Of a stretch of 51,274 nt of DNA, positions 6,939 through 15,063 are shown piece after piece. A program made the position numbers and the translations under genes. The notes under the pieces are model-generated. The model did not search any database and was not told where the DNA came from. It saw only the letters and a program-made list of their open reading frames with translations. Positions within the stretch are counted from its first letter, which is position 1. Every line of letters begins with the position of its first letter. The stretch is from NCBI GenBank assembly GCA_013112715.1, contig JABFGB010000034.1, positions 1 through 51,274 of the forward strand. The letters are read 5' to 3'. This DNA comes from Chloroflexota bacterium. Lineage in GTDB: Bacteria; Chloroflexota; Anaerolineae; Aggregatilineales; J027.

Positions 6939-8741
6939 TTGATTACACGGGAAGGGCGGCGCGAGGGGCTTCAGCGACAGGCACGGCGGCTGGATGCGAC
7001 CCTTAAAGCATTGAATGTGGCGGCGGATCGTTTTGCTACGCTGCGGCTGTTGAGTATCGCGGTGGGTTTTTTGTTGACGGTAGTGCTGTATTTTGTGGCG
7101 GGCCTGTTGGTTTTTTGGATTAGCTTGCTAGTCACGATTGCGGTGTTTAGCGGATTGGTGGTTGTGCATGGGCGGATTCGACGGGCGGCTGAACGTACAC
7201 AGGCATGGCGCCATTGGAAAACGGGCCAGACTGCACGGATGGATTTGGATTGGGAAAAACTGCCAGATGGAAGTCAGACCACGCATCCGCTGGAAACTGA
7301 CCTCGATCTGCTACAAGTCCATCGGTTGCTCAATACGGCGGCTTCGCACGGTGGGGGACAGCGATTACATGAGTGGTTGTTGAATGAACGGCCCGATTTA
7401 GCCACGATTGAAAAACGGCAAGCGTTGGTGCGGGAACTCATCTCGATGCCGATTTTTCGGGGCAAGTTGATTTTGCAGGCGGTGTTGGCGGCACGCGATT
7501 TACGGGAGCAGCGCGAAGGGCAGCGCATTTTGGGGTGGCTGGAGGAGCAGTCCGATAGCAAATCGCTCCGCACGATTTTGCTGATTTTGGCAGGGCTGGC
7601 TCCGGTCAATATTATTTTGTTCGCGCTCTATTCGTTGGGGATTTTGCCGCCTGTATGGGTGGTGACGTGGTTTATCTATGCGGCGATTTTTCTGAGTCAG
7701 ATGCAAGAAATCGGGGTACTGTTTCAACGGGCGCTGACATTGGAAGATGCGCTACGAAAATTGGGGGCGGTGCTGCATTATGTCGAACGGTATCCCTATG
7801 GCGATAAAAAGCATCTACGGGAATTATGCCTCCCGGTGATTGAGGCCCAGCCCTCCCATCAACTGCGTAAGGTGACATGGGTGGTGTCGGCGGCGGGGAT
7901 ACGGCAGAACCCGATTTTGTGGACGATGTTGAATGCGGTCATTCCATGGGACGTGTATTTCGCACACCGCTTGAATCAGCAGAAAGCGGAATTGGCGGAA
8001 AAACTACCGGCGTGGTTGGAGGTGTGGTTTGAATTGGAGGCGGTCGGTTCGCTGGCAAATTTCGCCTATCTGAATCCGGCCAATACATTTCCTACCATCA
8101 GTGAGAAAGCGGTTTTTAAGGCGCAGATGATTGGACATCCACTCATTCCCCATGACCACCGCGTCAGTAATGATTTTGCGCTGGGGCAGATTGGGCAGGT
8201 AGTGGTGATTACGGGGTCGAATATGGCGGGGAAAAGCTCGTTTTTGCGGACGCTGGGGGTGAATTTGTGCCTTGCCTATGCGGGCGGGGTGGTGTGTGCG
8301 GAGGCGCTGGAAATCGGGTTGTTCCGTTTGTTTAGCTGTATCCGGGTGACGGATTCGCTGAATGACGGCATCTCGTATTTTTATGCGGAGGTCAAACGGC
8401 TCAAGGCGTTGTTGGATGCGCTGCGAGAGGATGACCCATTGCCGCTATTTTTCCTGATAGATGAGATTTTTAGGGGGACAAATAACCGCGAACGGTTGAT
8501 TGGCAGCCGATCTTATATTCAGGCGTTGGCGAATGGGCATGGGTTGGGACTGATTGCGACGCATGACCTCGAATTGGTTAAGCTGGCGGACGAAAACCCA
8601 CACATCTCGAATCATCATTTCCGCGAAGATGTACATGATGGACGGATGGTATTTGATTATCGGCTGCGTTCTGGCCCATCTCCAACGACAAATGCCCTGC
8701 GGATTATGGCAATGGAGGGTCTGCCTGTCGAAAGTGCTTAG
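6939..8741 (+). CDS. Membrane-associated MutS-family ATPase
   Basis: About 600 residues. The C-terminal part is a MutS domain V ATPase: Walker A GSNMAGKSSFLRTLG (about residues 426-440), the signature SLNDGISYFYAEVKRLK, Walker B FFLIDEIFRGTNNRER and the THDLEL switch. The middle carries the helical core/lever region. The N-terminus has two hydrophobic segments (LSIAVGFLLTVVLYFVAG and LVFWISLLVTIAVFSGL) and two more near residues 210-255, and lacks the mismatch-reading and connector domains of MutS1. It is therefore a paralogue of the short MutS type whose role is not mismatch repair in the classical sense; DNA structure handling at the membrane is possible (inference). Start: TTG at 6939 has AAAGGA 7 nt upstream; TTG at 6915 is an alternative with no clear Shine-Dalgarno. 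Its stop overlaps the stop of the convergent gene. Confidence 0.88.
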   Translation: MITREGRREGLQRQARRLDATLKALNVAADRFATLRLLSIAVGFLLTVVLYFVAGLLVFWISLLVTIAVFSGLVVVHGRIRRAAERTQAWRHWKTGQTARMDLDWEKLPDGSQTTHPLETDLDLLQVHRLLNTAASHGGGQRLHEWLLNERPDLATIEKRQALVRELISMPIFRGKLILQAVLAARDLREQREGQRILGWLEEQSDSKSLRTILLILAGLAPVNIILFALYSLGILPPVWVVTWFIYAAIFLSQMQEIGVLFQRALTLEDALRKLGAVLHYVERYPYGDKKHLRELCLPVIEAQPSHQLRKVTWVVSAAGIRQNPILWTMLNAVIPWDVYFAHRLNQQKAELAEKLPAWLEVWFELEAVGSLANFAYLNPANTFPTISEKAVFKAQMIGHPLIPHDHRVSNDFALGQIGQVVVITGSNMAGKSSFLRTLGVNLCLAYAGGVVCAEALEIGLFRLFSCIRVTDSLNDGISYFYAEVKRLKALLDALREDDPLPLFFLIDEIFRGTNNRERLIGSRSYIQALANGHGLGLIATHDLELVKLADENPHISNHHFREDVHDGRMVFDYRLRSGPSPTTNALRIMAMEGLPVESA

Positions 8742-10090
8742 GGGCGAGACAGGGTGATATGGATGGCGCAGAAGGATAACTCATAACCCTGATCGCTATA
8801 AACCATCAATCGTATCCAATAATTGCCGGGTGAATAGCGGCTCGGATCAATTTGACCCAACACTCCCTCAAATGGCGCAGGTGAGGTATTTTGCAATAGG
8901 GTCGTAAAGACATCCGTTGCTGCATCGGCGGGACGAATTTGCAGTTCATAGCGGCCAAAATTTGGAAAATCCGCAAGACCCCGCACCTCAAAGGTACGGA
9001 TAAACAATTGACCCGGACGCGGTTCGGTAATCACCACGCTTGGGAAATCGCAGCCTATCGCGGCTGGAACGCCGGGAGTGGTATTCATAAGGCCTGTATT
9101 TGGGGGAATATAGAGGGTCTGGCCCGCTTGGATATTTGACCCCGTCAGGCAGTTGGCTTGGCGCAAGGCATCGGTGCGCAGGCCGACAGTCCGCGCAATT
9201 TCAAACAGGGTATCGCCAATTTCTACGACGTAGGGCACCCAATCTTTGGGTGGGGTACAGGCCGTCGGTGTGGCGGTCAACACGGTGGGTGTGATGGTCG
9301 CGGAGGGGAACGGCGTAATGGTCAATGTCTGAGTTGATGTGGGTCGTCGGGTAGAGGGTGGCGGTACGGGTGGCCGGGGTGTGCGCGTCGCGGTTGGTGT
9401 ATTGGTAGGCGGAGGCGTGCGTGTCGGACTGGGTGTAATGGTCGCGGTGGGGGTGTGGGATGGCCGGATGGTGCGGGTTGGACTAGGTGTGGCTGTAAAA
9501 GTTGCGGTTGCTGTCGAAGTACGAGTATTGGTTGCGGTAGAGGTAGGACTTGCCGAAATGCGCTTGGTCGGGATTGAGGTCGAGGTCGGCGAATCTGACG
9601 CAGTTGGTGAGGGGGTACGTGATGGGCTGGTCGTTGGTCGGTCAGTTGGCTCTACCGATGGACGCCGGGTCGAAGTCGGCGTTGGCGTAACAGTAGCTTC
9701 ATCTGTTTCAACTTCGTCCGGGGTTGCGGAGGGTTCGGGTGAATCGGTGATGGTCGGCGATGGGGTATGACTCGGCTCAGGCGATTCATCTTGTGCGATG
9801 GCGGTTGGGGCAGGCGTGGTTTCACTGCCATTGAGGTTATTGGAGACAGCAGTTAGGGTAATGGCAAGCGCGGTCTCGGTTTCATTGATGACCGAAACAC
9901 TATCGGTAGTCGGCACATTCATGGGAGCGCGGGTGTTGGTAATGGTGGCGGTTCGAGTGGTGGCATCGGTTTCTTTGTCGTCGTTTTGGCTCCCTAGTGT
10001 CAAAATAATGCCAAAGGCCAGCGCCATTGCCATCGCGCCCACGACGACCACCGCTACTACCAGTTCATTTTGTCTGTCTCTGCGCCGCAT
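8738..10090 (-). CDS. Membrane-anchored LysM protein with long Thr/Pro linker
   Basis: 450 residues. An N-terminal membrane anchor (VVAVVVVGAMAMALAFGIIL, about 11-31) follows a basic start MRRRDRQNE. Residues about 40-280 are a low-complexity Thr/Pro/Ser linker (PSPTRTPPPTNTPTATRTP and similar), probably spanning the cell wall. A LysM domain follows (YVVEIGDTLFEIARTVGL, then LRQANCLTGSNIQAGQTLYIPP split by a short loop), a peptidoglycan or chitin-type glycan binder. The last ~110 residues form a probable Ig-like beta domain (VVITEPRPGQLFIRTFEVRG). Three cysteines in the C-terminal half may form disulfides. The gene ends inside the stop codon of the convergent MutS-like gene. Likely a cell-surface anchoring protein; exact partner unknown. 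Confidence 0.85.
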   Translation of the reverse strand: MRRRDRQNELVVAVVVVGAMAMALAFGIILTLGSQNDDKETDATTRTATITNTRAPMNVPTTDSVSVINETETALAITLTAVSNNLNGSETTPAPTAIAQDESPEPSHTPSPTITDSPEPSATPDEVETDEATVTPTPTSTRRPSVEPTDRPTTSPSRTPSPTASDSPTSTSIPTKRISASPTSTATNTRTSTATATFTATPSPTRTIRPSHTPTATITPSPTRTPPPTNTPTATRTPRPPVPPPSTRRPTSTQTLTITPFPSATITPTVLTATPTACTPPKDWVPYVVEIGDTLFEIARTVGLRTDALRQANCLTGSNIQAGQTLYIPPNTGLMNTTPGVPAAIGCDFPSVVITEPRPGQLFIRTFEVRGLADFPNFGRYELQIRPADAATDVFTTLLQNTSPAPFEGVLGQIDPSRYSPGNYWIRLMVYSDQGYELSFCAIHITLSRP

Positions 10091-10217
10091 CGCGTGTCCC
10101 AGAAACTCCTAAAATTGAAAATGTCATTATGTGAAGCGTAGCACAAATTTTCGGCGGGTGAAAGTCCGGGCAAGAAGGCAGTGGCGAATGGTATGGACGA
10201 CGTTAAGCAAACCCCAT

Positions 10218-10241
10218 CCCTTCCCCGCAAGCGAGGAAGGG
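10218..10241 (-). terminator. GC-rich hairpin past the GT2 gene
   Basis: CCCTTCC and GGAAGGG form a 7-bp stem with an internal CCGCAAGCGA loop. It sits about 40 nt past the stop of the minus-strand glycosyltransferase, without a T-run. Possible terminator or REP-like element. Confidence 0.35.
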
Positions 10242-10279
10242 TGATAAGACGATAGAAGGATTAAGGATTTTAGAAGGAG

Positions 10280-11251
10280 TTATTGGTTTTCGGGGGTGAT
10301 GACGGAACGGATGGTGTATGGCCCTTTGCCCTGCGATTCGTAGTAGGTGCGCATCAACATTTCGATAATCAGGCCAAGCAGCACACATTGGACGCTGGCG
10401 ACAAGCAAAACGATGCCGAAAAAGGGCAGGGGTGTGGAAACAAGGGCATCCCCGGTGATGAGCGTGTCCAACAGCATCGCAATAAACGAGAGTGTACCGA
10501 GACCACCAAAAATGAAGCCCGCGCCACCAAAAATATACATGGGACGGGTGTTAAATTTGATGAGAAACGTCACCGTCATGAGGTCAAGCGCCACTTTAGC
10601 CGTCCGCCACAGGCCGTATTTGCTTTTGCCATGCAGACGGGCGCGGTGATTAACGACCATTTCATCAATTTTGGCACCAGCCCCAAACGCCAAAACAGGG
10701 ATAAAACGGTGCATCTCACCATAGAGCCGGACGTGATCCAAGACCTCGCGGCGATACATCTTGAGCGTGCAGCCATAATCGTGCAGATGGACTTTGGTGA
10801 CTTTGGAAATCAACCAATTGGCGGCGATTGAGGGCAGGCGTCGCGTGACCATTTTGTCTTTGCGATTTTTGCGCCACCCACTGACCAGATCGAAGCCCTC
10901 ATCCATGCGGGCTTTCATTCTGGGGATTTCATGGGGGTCGTTTTGCATGTCGGAGTCCATCAGGGTGATAATCGCACCAGTGGCTTGGTCAATACCGGCC
11001 TGAATCGCGGCGGTTTGACCAAAATTGCGGCGCAGAAAAACCACTTTGACATGCGAGGATTGATTGGCAATTTCGGCAAGGCGTTCGGCACTTTTGTCGC
11101 GGCTGCCATCGTCCACATAGATGATTTCGTAGCGAAGGCTCATGCCAGACAACACATCTTCGAGTTCTTCATGCACGACTTTGATGTTATCTTCTTCGTT
11201 ATAAACAGGCAGCACGACGGACAGGTCGTAGGGATATTGTTTTGTGGGCAT
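10280..11251 (-). CDS. Glycosyltransferase family 2, DPM1/GtrB-like (polyprenyl-phosphate sugar transferase)
   Basis: 323 residues. The GT-A domain opens with DLSVVLPVYNEEDNI and shows VDDGSRDKS (nucleotide binding), QTAAIQAGIDQATG and the DSDMQND metal-binding triad, in the order seen in dolichol/undecaprenyl-phosphate mannosyl or glucosyl transferases. Two C-terminal membrane helices (YIFGGAGFIFGGLGTLSF and FGIVLLVASVQCVLLGLII) match the GtrB/ArnC layout. It would move a sugar from a nucleotide donor to a polyprenyl phosphate on the inner leaflet for glycan or protein glycosylation. Sugar identity cannot be told. ATG is preceded by GAAAGGAAT. It stands alone on the minus strand, divergent from the WYL regulator. 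Confidence 0.9.
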   Translation of the reverse strand: MPTKQYPYDLSVVLPVYNEEDNIKVVHEELEDVLSGMSLRYEIIYVDDGSRDKSAERLAEIANQSSHVKVVFLRRNFGQTAAIQAGIDQATGAIITLMDSDMQNDPHEIPRMKARMDEGFDLVSGWRKNRKDKMVTRRLPSIAANWLISKVTKVHLHDYGCTLKMYRREVLDHVRLYGEMHRFIPVLAFGAGAKIDEMVVNHRARLHGKSKYGLWRTAKVALDLMTVTFLIKFNTRPMYIFGGAGFIFGGLGTLSFIAMLLDTLITGDALVSTPLPFFGIVLLVASVQCVLLGLIIEMLMRTYYESQGKGPYTIRSVITPENQ

Positions 11252-11390
11252 TCGGTAGAATTCCTTTCGGGCGAATCGGCGAGATTATAGCATGGAAAAG
11301 ATGGGCATACGAAGGTTGAGATTAACTGGCCGAGTCTATCCTTAATACGGATTAGCTTAGGGATTTGTCTCAGTGGATGGGTACTAGAAA

Positions 11391-12302
11391 ATGAATCGGA
11401 TAGACCGTCTATTTAATATTCTGTTGACGCTGCAAACAAGGCGGCGGGTACAGGCGATTGATTTGGCACGGACGTTTGAGATTAGCGAACGCACGATTTA
11501 CCGTGACATGGCGGCCTTGATACAGATGGGTATCCCGATTATGTCCTTGCCGGGGCAGGGCTATGAATTGATGGAGGGGTTTTATTTACCGCCATTGGTT
11601 TTTACCCCCGATGAAGCGAGTGCATTATATTTGGGCGCTACGATGTTGGCGGCGTCCGGCAATTATGTAGAGGAAGCATATCGGGCACTTGAAAAAATTA
11701 CAGTGGCTCTGCCTCCACGCCAAAGTGAGTTGGCGCGTCAGCGGGCGGACATCATCCGGTTTGTGATTCCGCGTGGCAATTTTGACCTTGAGAACCCGTA
11801 TTTAACCCGGTTGCAGCAGGCCATCTTGGAAAAGCGAGTGGTGTTTATCCGGTACTATGGCTTCAATCGGCAGGAATGGACAGAACGGGAAGTTGAGCCA
11901 TATTTTCTAACGTTTGGTGAGGGGGTCTGGTATTTTGATGGTTATTGTCGGCTACGGCACGATCAACGGGCCTTTCGACTGGATCGGATTGAATCACTAT
12001 ATATGCGAGACGAGGTTTTTGTAGAACGTCGTCTATCCTCTGATCCACAGAAGCCTGTTGTTGAAGTGCGGGTGCGATGCAGTCATGAGATGGCACGATG
12101 GATGCGTGAACGGCAGCATTATGCCTTTCAACAGGAGCAGCAAGACGAGGAATGGGTCATCATGACGTATCAAGTGGAGCAACTTGCCGAAATCAAAAAT
12201 TGGCTGATGGGTTGGGGCACAGCAATTGAAGTATTGACGCCGCCCGAACTGCGCGTGCAAATTCGAGATGAGGCGATTCAGCTTGCCAAACTCCTGACAT
12301 AG
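11391..12302 (+). CDS. WYL-domain transcriptional regulator (HTH_11)
   Basis: 303 residues. The N-terminus is a winged helix of the HTH_11/DeoR-like type (RIDRLFNILLTLQTRRRVQA, then FEISERTIYRDMAALIQMG with the recognition helix at about 28-45). The middle linker contains the GYELMEGFYLPPLVF segment typical of these regulators. A WYL domain follows at about 145-220, with VVFIRYYGFNRQEWTEREVEPYFL and WYFDGYCRLRHDQRAFRLDRI; here the namesake Trp-Tyr-Leu reads VWYFDGYC, as in many family members. A WCX-type C-terminal extension ends the protein. WYL domains sense nucleic-acid or nucleotide ligands. The short downstream gene, 66 nt away, is a likely target or partner. Confidence 0.92.
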   Translation: MNRIDRLFNILLTLQTRRRVQAIDLARTFEISERTIYRDMAALIQMGIPIMSLPGQGYELMEGFYLPPLVFTPDEASALYLGATMLAASGNYVEEAYRALEKITVALPPRQSELARQRADIIRFVIPRGNFDLENPYLTRLQQAILEKRVVFIRYYGFNRQEWTEREVEPYFLTFGEGVWYFDGYCRLRHDQRAFRLDRIESLYMRDEVFVERRLSSDPQKPVVEVRVRCSHEMARWMRERQHYAFQQEQQDEEWVIMTYQVEQLAEIKNWLMGWGTAIEVLTPPELRVQIRDEAIQLAKLLT

Positions 12303-12367
12303 GGTTGTCAGGTGGGGATTGTAGGATAGAGGTAACTATACAATCTGTCCGATGGAGGTAATCCCAG

Positions 12368-12697
12368 ATGAATACGAAGAATATGCCTGTCGTGGAATTG
12401 GTTCTGTTTCGTGCCAAAGCGGGGGTCAGTCAACAGACCTTGATTGAAGGGACTCAGAGTATACAAATGTGGCTGGCCCAGCAACCGGGATACATTCGGC
12501 GTGAACTACTGATGACCCATGAGGGGCAGTGGGCTGATCTGGTGTATTGGAATAGTTATGAGGAGGCGATGGTGGCAGGGGAGAAATTTATGAGCCTGCC
12601 AGAAGCCGGGCCACTTGAGAGTGTGATGGATGTGACCACGATTCAGATGTTCCATTTTCATCAGATGGCCGCGTTTGAAGCCGTGCCCGTGAAATAA
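12368..12697 (+). CDS. Dimeric alpha/beta-barrel (ABM-like) small protein
   Basis: 109 residues with the pattern of the ferredoxin-like antibiotic biosynthesis monooxygenase / dimeric alpha-beta barrel superfamily: a first strand VVELVLFRAKAGV, a helix TLIEGTQSIQMWLAQQ, PGYIRRELLM, a strand WADLVYWNSYEEAMVAGEKF and a final strand VTTIQMFHFHQ. No catalytic residue can be assigned. A good GGAGGT Shine-Dalgarno lies 8 nt before ATG. It follows the WYL regulator on the same strand, so it is probably co-transcribed or controlled by it. A strong hairpin closes the unit downstream. Substrate unknown. Confidence 0.75.
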   Translation: MNTKNMPVVELVLFRAKAGVSQQTLIEGTQSIQMWLAQQPGYIRRELLMTHEGQWADLVYWNSYEEAMVAGEKFMSLPEAGPLESVMDVTTIQMFHFHQMAAFEAVPVK

Positions 12698-12710
12698 AGG
12701 GTTATACGAG

Positions 12711-12736
12711 AGGGATAGCCGAGTGCGGTTATCCCT
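12711..12736 (+). terminator. Strong hairpin after the WYL unit
   Basis: AGGGATAGCCG (12711-12721) pairs with CGGTTATCCCT (12726-12736) over 11 bp including one G-U, with an AGTG tetraloop. Only TTGG follows, so it is a weak or Rho-assisted terminator. Confidence 0.55.
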
Positions 12737-12826
12737 TTGGTCAAAATTACCTGTTATGAGGACGCGGGCGTGTTGTAAAATAACAATGTTTGCCGACTAC
12801 CCATCTTATCACCGCGAGATAAACCT

Positions 12827-13675
12827 ATGCTGCGATGGACAACCACTGACCTCGTGTTTTTCGATTGCGACAGCACCCTAACCACTATTGAAGGCATTGA
12901 TGAATTGGCCCGGATGAAGGGTAAAGAAATGCGCGTAGGGGTGCTGACCGAAAAGGCCATGAACGGCGAGCTTGATCTGGCCGAAGTCTATGGCAAGCGG
13001 TTGAAGGCCATTAATCCCACACGGGGTCAATTGGCGGTGGTCGAGCAGTTGTATTGGGAAAATCTTGTGCCCGATGCACAGGATGTCATCAACACCCTGC
13101 AATTTTTGAAAAAGCATGTCTTTATAATCAGCGGCGGGTTGGCGGACGCGGTGAATGGATTTGGCACCCGGTTGGGGGTCAAATCGGAGCATATTCGGGC
13201 CGTCTCGCTGGAATACAATGAATTGTCGGGGGAATGGTGGCGCTATTATGACCAAGCCTCGCAGCAAAAGCAGCGGTATCTCGCGTATGAAGAAGGGCCA
13301 CTGACCGTTTCAGCAGGAAAACCGGAAATCGTGCGTCAGTTAGCAGGGAATTTATTTGGACGGCGCTTGCTGGTGGGGGACGGGGCCAGCGATTTAGCCA
13401 CACGCGGCAACGGGGTTGATTTATTTGTCGGGTTTGGCGGGGTGGTCGTGCGCGAAAAAGTGGAACGCGACGCCGATGTGTTTATCTATCCCAACACCCT
13501 AGCGCCCGTGTTGCCATTGGTGGCCGGGGCGGCGGGATTTCACATGGTGGCTGGCACGCCTCACGAAGAAGTGTATACACGCGGATTGCGCTTGTGTCAG
13601 ACCAGCAGTGTCAAATTTCGAGATGCCGAATTAAAAGCGGCGTTCTATAAAGAATTTGAGACAATGACCGCCTAA
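12827..13675 (+). CDS. HAD-family phosphatase, phosphoserine phosphatase (SerB)-like
   Basis: 282 residues. HAD motif I is FFDCDSTLT with nucleophile Asp13 and acid Asp15, matching the DxDST form of SerB. Motif II is FIISGGLADAV, the conserved Lys is in GKPEIVRQL, and motif III is LLVGDGASDLAT. The cap region lies between motif I and II (EGIDELARMKGKEMRVGVLT), close to SerB's substrate-binding EGID...LA pattern. Motif IV follows as DLFVGFGGVVVRE. It is about 70 residues longer than typical SerB: after motif IV there is an extra C-terminal stretch ending VKFRDAELKAAFYKEF. Likely the last step of serine synthesis, but related small-molecule phosphatases are possible. Its stop is 2 nt from the convergent stop of the next gene. 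Confidence 0.82.
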   Translation: MLRWTTTDLVFFDCDSTLTTIEGIDELARMKGKEMRVGVLTEKAMNGELDLAEVYGKRLKAINPTRGQLAVVEQLYWENLVPDAQDVINTLQFLKKHVFIISGGLADAVNGFGTRLGVKSEHIRAVSLEYNELSGEWWRYYDQASQQKQRYLAYEEGPLTVSAGKPEIVRQLAGNLFGRRLLVGDGASDLATRGNGVDLFVGFGGVVVREKVERDADVFIYPNTLAPVLPLVAGAAGFHMVAGTPHEEVYTRGLRLCQTSSVKFRDAELKAAFYKEFETMTA

Positions 13676-13677
13676 GC

Positions 13678-14919
13678 CTATCTACCCAATGTCGCCATGG
13701 CGATTTCGGTGGCGGCACGCGGGGTAGTCCCTTGTAGGACGGACTCAAAGGCGGCTTGGAGGGCTACCGCTGCGACGTTTTGGCGTTGGGCGGGGGGGAG
13801 AAAATAGGCCGCGTTGATAAGATTGCTTAACACAAGCAGGTCACTATCTTCGGCCATGACCCGCAAGGCCCGCTGCTGACCGGGGAGCATATTGAGGGCA
13901 AGGGCGGTATCGGTTAGGTTATCCGAGTTCATCATCCACGTCAGGAAATTCCGCGCTTGAATTTGACGGGTCGCGTTATCGGTCAATAACACCCACATCC
14001 AACCATCGAGCAACGTAAATGATTGACCATCGGCAGTAAGCGGGGGCAAGATTTTGGCATCCCCAGCAAAGCGGTTGCGGTTGAGTAAATAGTCGGTGGA
14101 GTTGACTAGGGCCAACACGGGATGATCCCCTGATAATTGGGCGCGATAATCGGTAAGGGACTGATATTGCAAGGCGGCTTCAAGCGACTCTGTAAATGGT
14201 TCTCGCTGAACGGCGGTGGAATAAAAGTCAAGCACTGTCAGCATCGCCTCTTCATCAAGGGCAGGAACATTTTCCTGATCTACTAAGTACCCCCCCTCAG
14301 CCAAATATTGGATTAATAGTAGCTCATTGATTACTTGGCTGGTGGTTGGTTTGGCGGCAAACAAAAGCGGGGTGTCCTGCTCCAAAAAATCGCTGAAAGT
14401 GCGGGGCGGGGTTGCCGAATCGCCAGTGTAGAGCATGTGGTCAATCGAAAGCAGATACGGAATGCCGTAAAATTCGCCGCCGACCTGACCCATCGCCAAC
14501 ACGTTGTCGGTGAGATCATTCAGGGCGGAGGGGGGCAATAATCCTTCGACGGGCTGTAATAACCCATTGTTGGCGGCAGCAACCATTTCTTCATAGCGCA
14601 TCAGGGTTAGATCGGGCAGAGCATCTGGCGCGACATCACGGGTGAGGGTCAGGCGGCGGATGGTATCAATCGGCTGATACTCGAGGTAGCGCAGATCAAG
14701 ATTGACATTGACATAGGCACTGCGGAAGCTGTCGAACTGATTTTCAAGGGTGTCGGCGGCGTTTTCGGATAAGAGCGTGTCCGGCCACCATACACGCAAA
14801 TTGACGACTTCCTGCTGATTGACCCGCGCTGGGGAGGCGTCTTTTGGGCGTGCAAAAACAGGGTTGTGGGCTGCTAAAATAGCCAGCATCAAGCCGAAAA
14901 TCGCTGTTAGGGCACGCAT
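13678..14919 (-). CDS. Extracellular solute-binding protein (family 1)
   Basis: About 413 residues. The start MRALTAIFGLMLAILAAHNPVFA is a clear signal peptide and its ATG has GGAGG 7-8 nt upstream; a longer frame lacks both. The mature part shows the family 1 pattern: VNLRVWWPD near the N-terminus, LPDLTLMRYEEMVAAANNG, VEGLLPPSALNDL, GEFYGIPYLLSID and the hinge-region WMWVLLTDNATRQIQARNFL. Such proteins bind sugars, oligosaccharides or similar ligands for ABC importers. No permease or ATPase gene is adjacent, so it is an orphan here. There is no lipobox cysteine. It is divergent from another orphan binding protein, and the two may share the short promoter region 14920-15063. Confidence 0.87.
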   Translation of the reverse strand: MRALTAIFGLMLAILAAHNPVFARPKDASPARVNQQEVVNLRVWWPDTLLSENAADTLENQFDSFRSAYVNVNLDLRYLEYQPIDTIRRLTLTRDVAPDALPDLTLMRYEEMVAAANNGLLQPVEGLLPPSALNDLTDNVLAMGQVGGEFYGIPYLLSIDHMLYTGDSATPPRTFSDFLEQDTPLLFAAKPTTSQVINELLLIQYLAEGGYLVDQENVPALDEEAMLTVLDFYSTAVQREPFTESLEAALQYQSLTDYRAQLSGDHPVLALVNSTDYLLNRNRFAGDAKILPPLTADGQSFTLLDGWMWVLLTDNATRQIQARNFLTWMMNSDNLTDTALALNMLPGQQRALRVMAEDSDLLVLSNLINAAYFLPPAQRQNVAAVALQAAFESVLQGTTPRAATEIAMATLGR

Positions 14920-15063
14920 AGGCTTCCTCCAAAGTTGCAAAACAGCGCCGATTATCCTCTCTTTGGAGAGAAACACAAGAGGGGTACATGCTTGCTGGAT
15001 TTTTTAGGGACGGTACTATTATCTCAGTACATGATATACAGCAACTGCTGGAGGATGCACCCC

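Noticed and set aside
9300..9830. CRISPR-like or tandem repeat array
   Set aside because: The repetition comes from a Thr/Pro/Ser codon-biased linker without fixed-length repeats and spacers. No CRISPR array was seen anywhere in the window.
9339..10112. Plus-strand open frames of Val/Gly/Arg-rich protein opposite the LysM gene
   Set aside because: They are the antisense of the Thr/Pro-rich linker; repeated ACN/CCN codons leave the complementary frames open. No Shine-Dalgarno or homology.
10283..10831. 182-codon plus-strand frame opposite the GT2 gene
   Set aside because: Lies wholly antisense to a gene with clear catalytic motifs and shows no protein family features.
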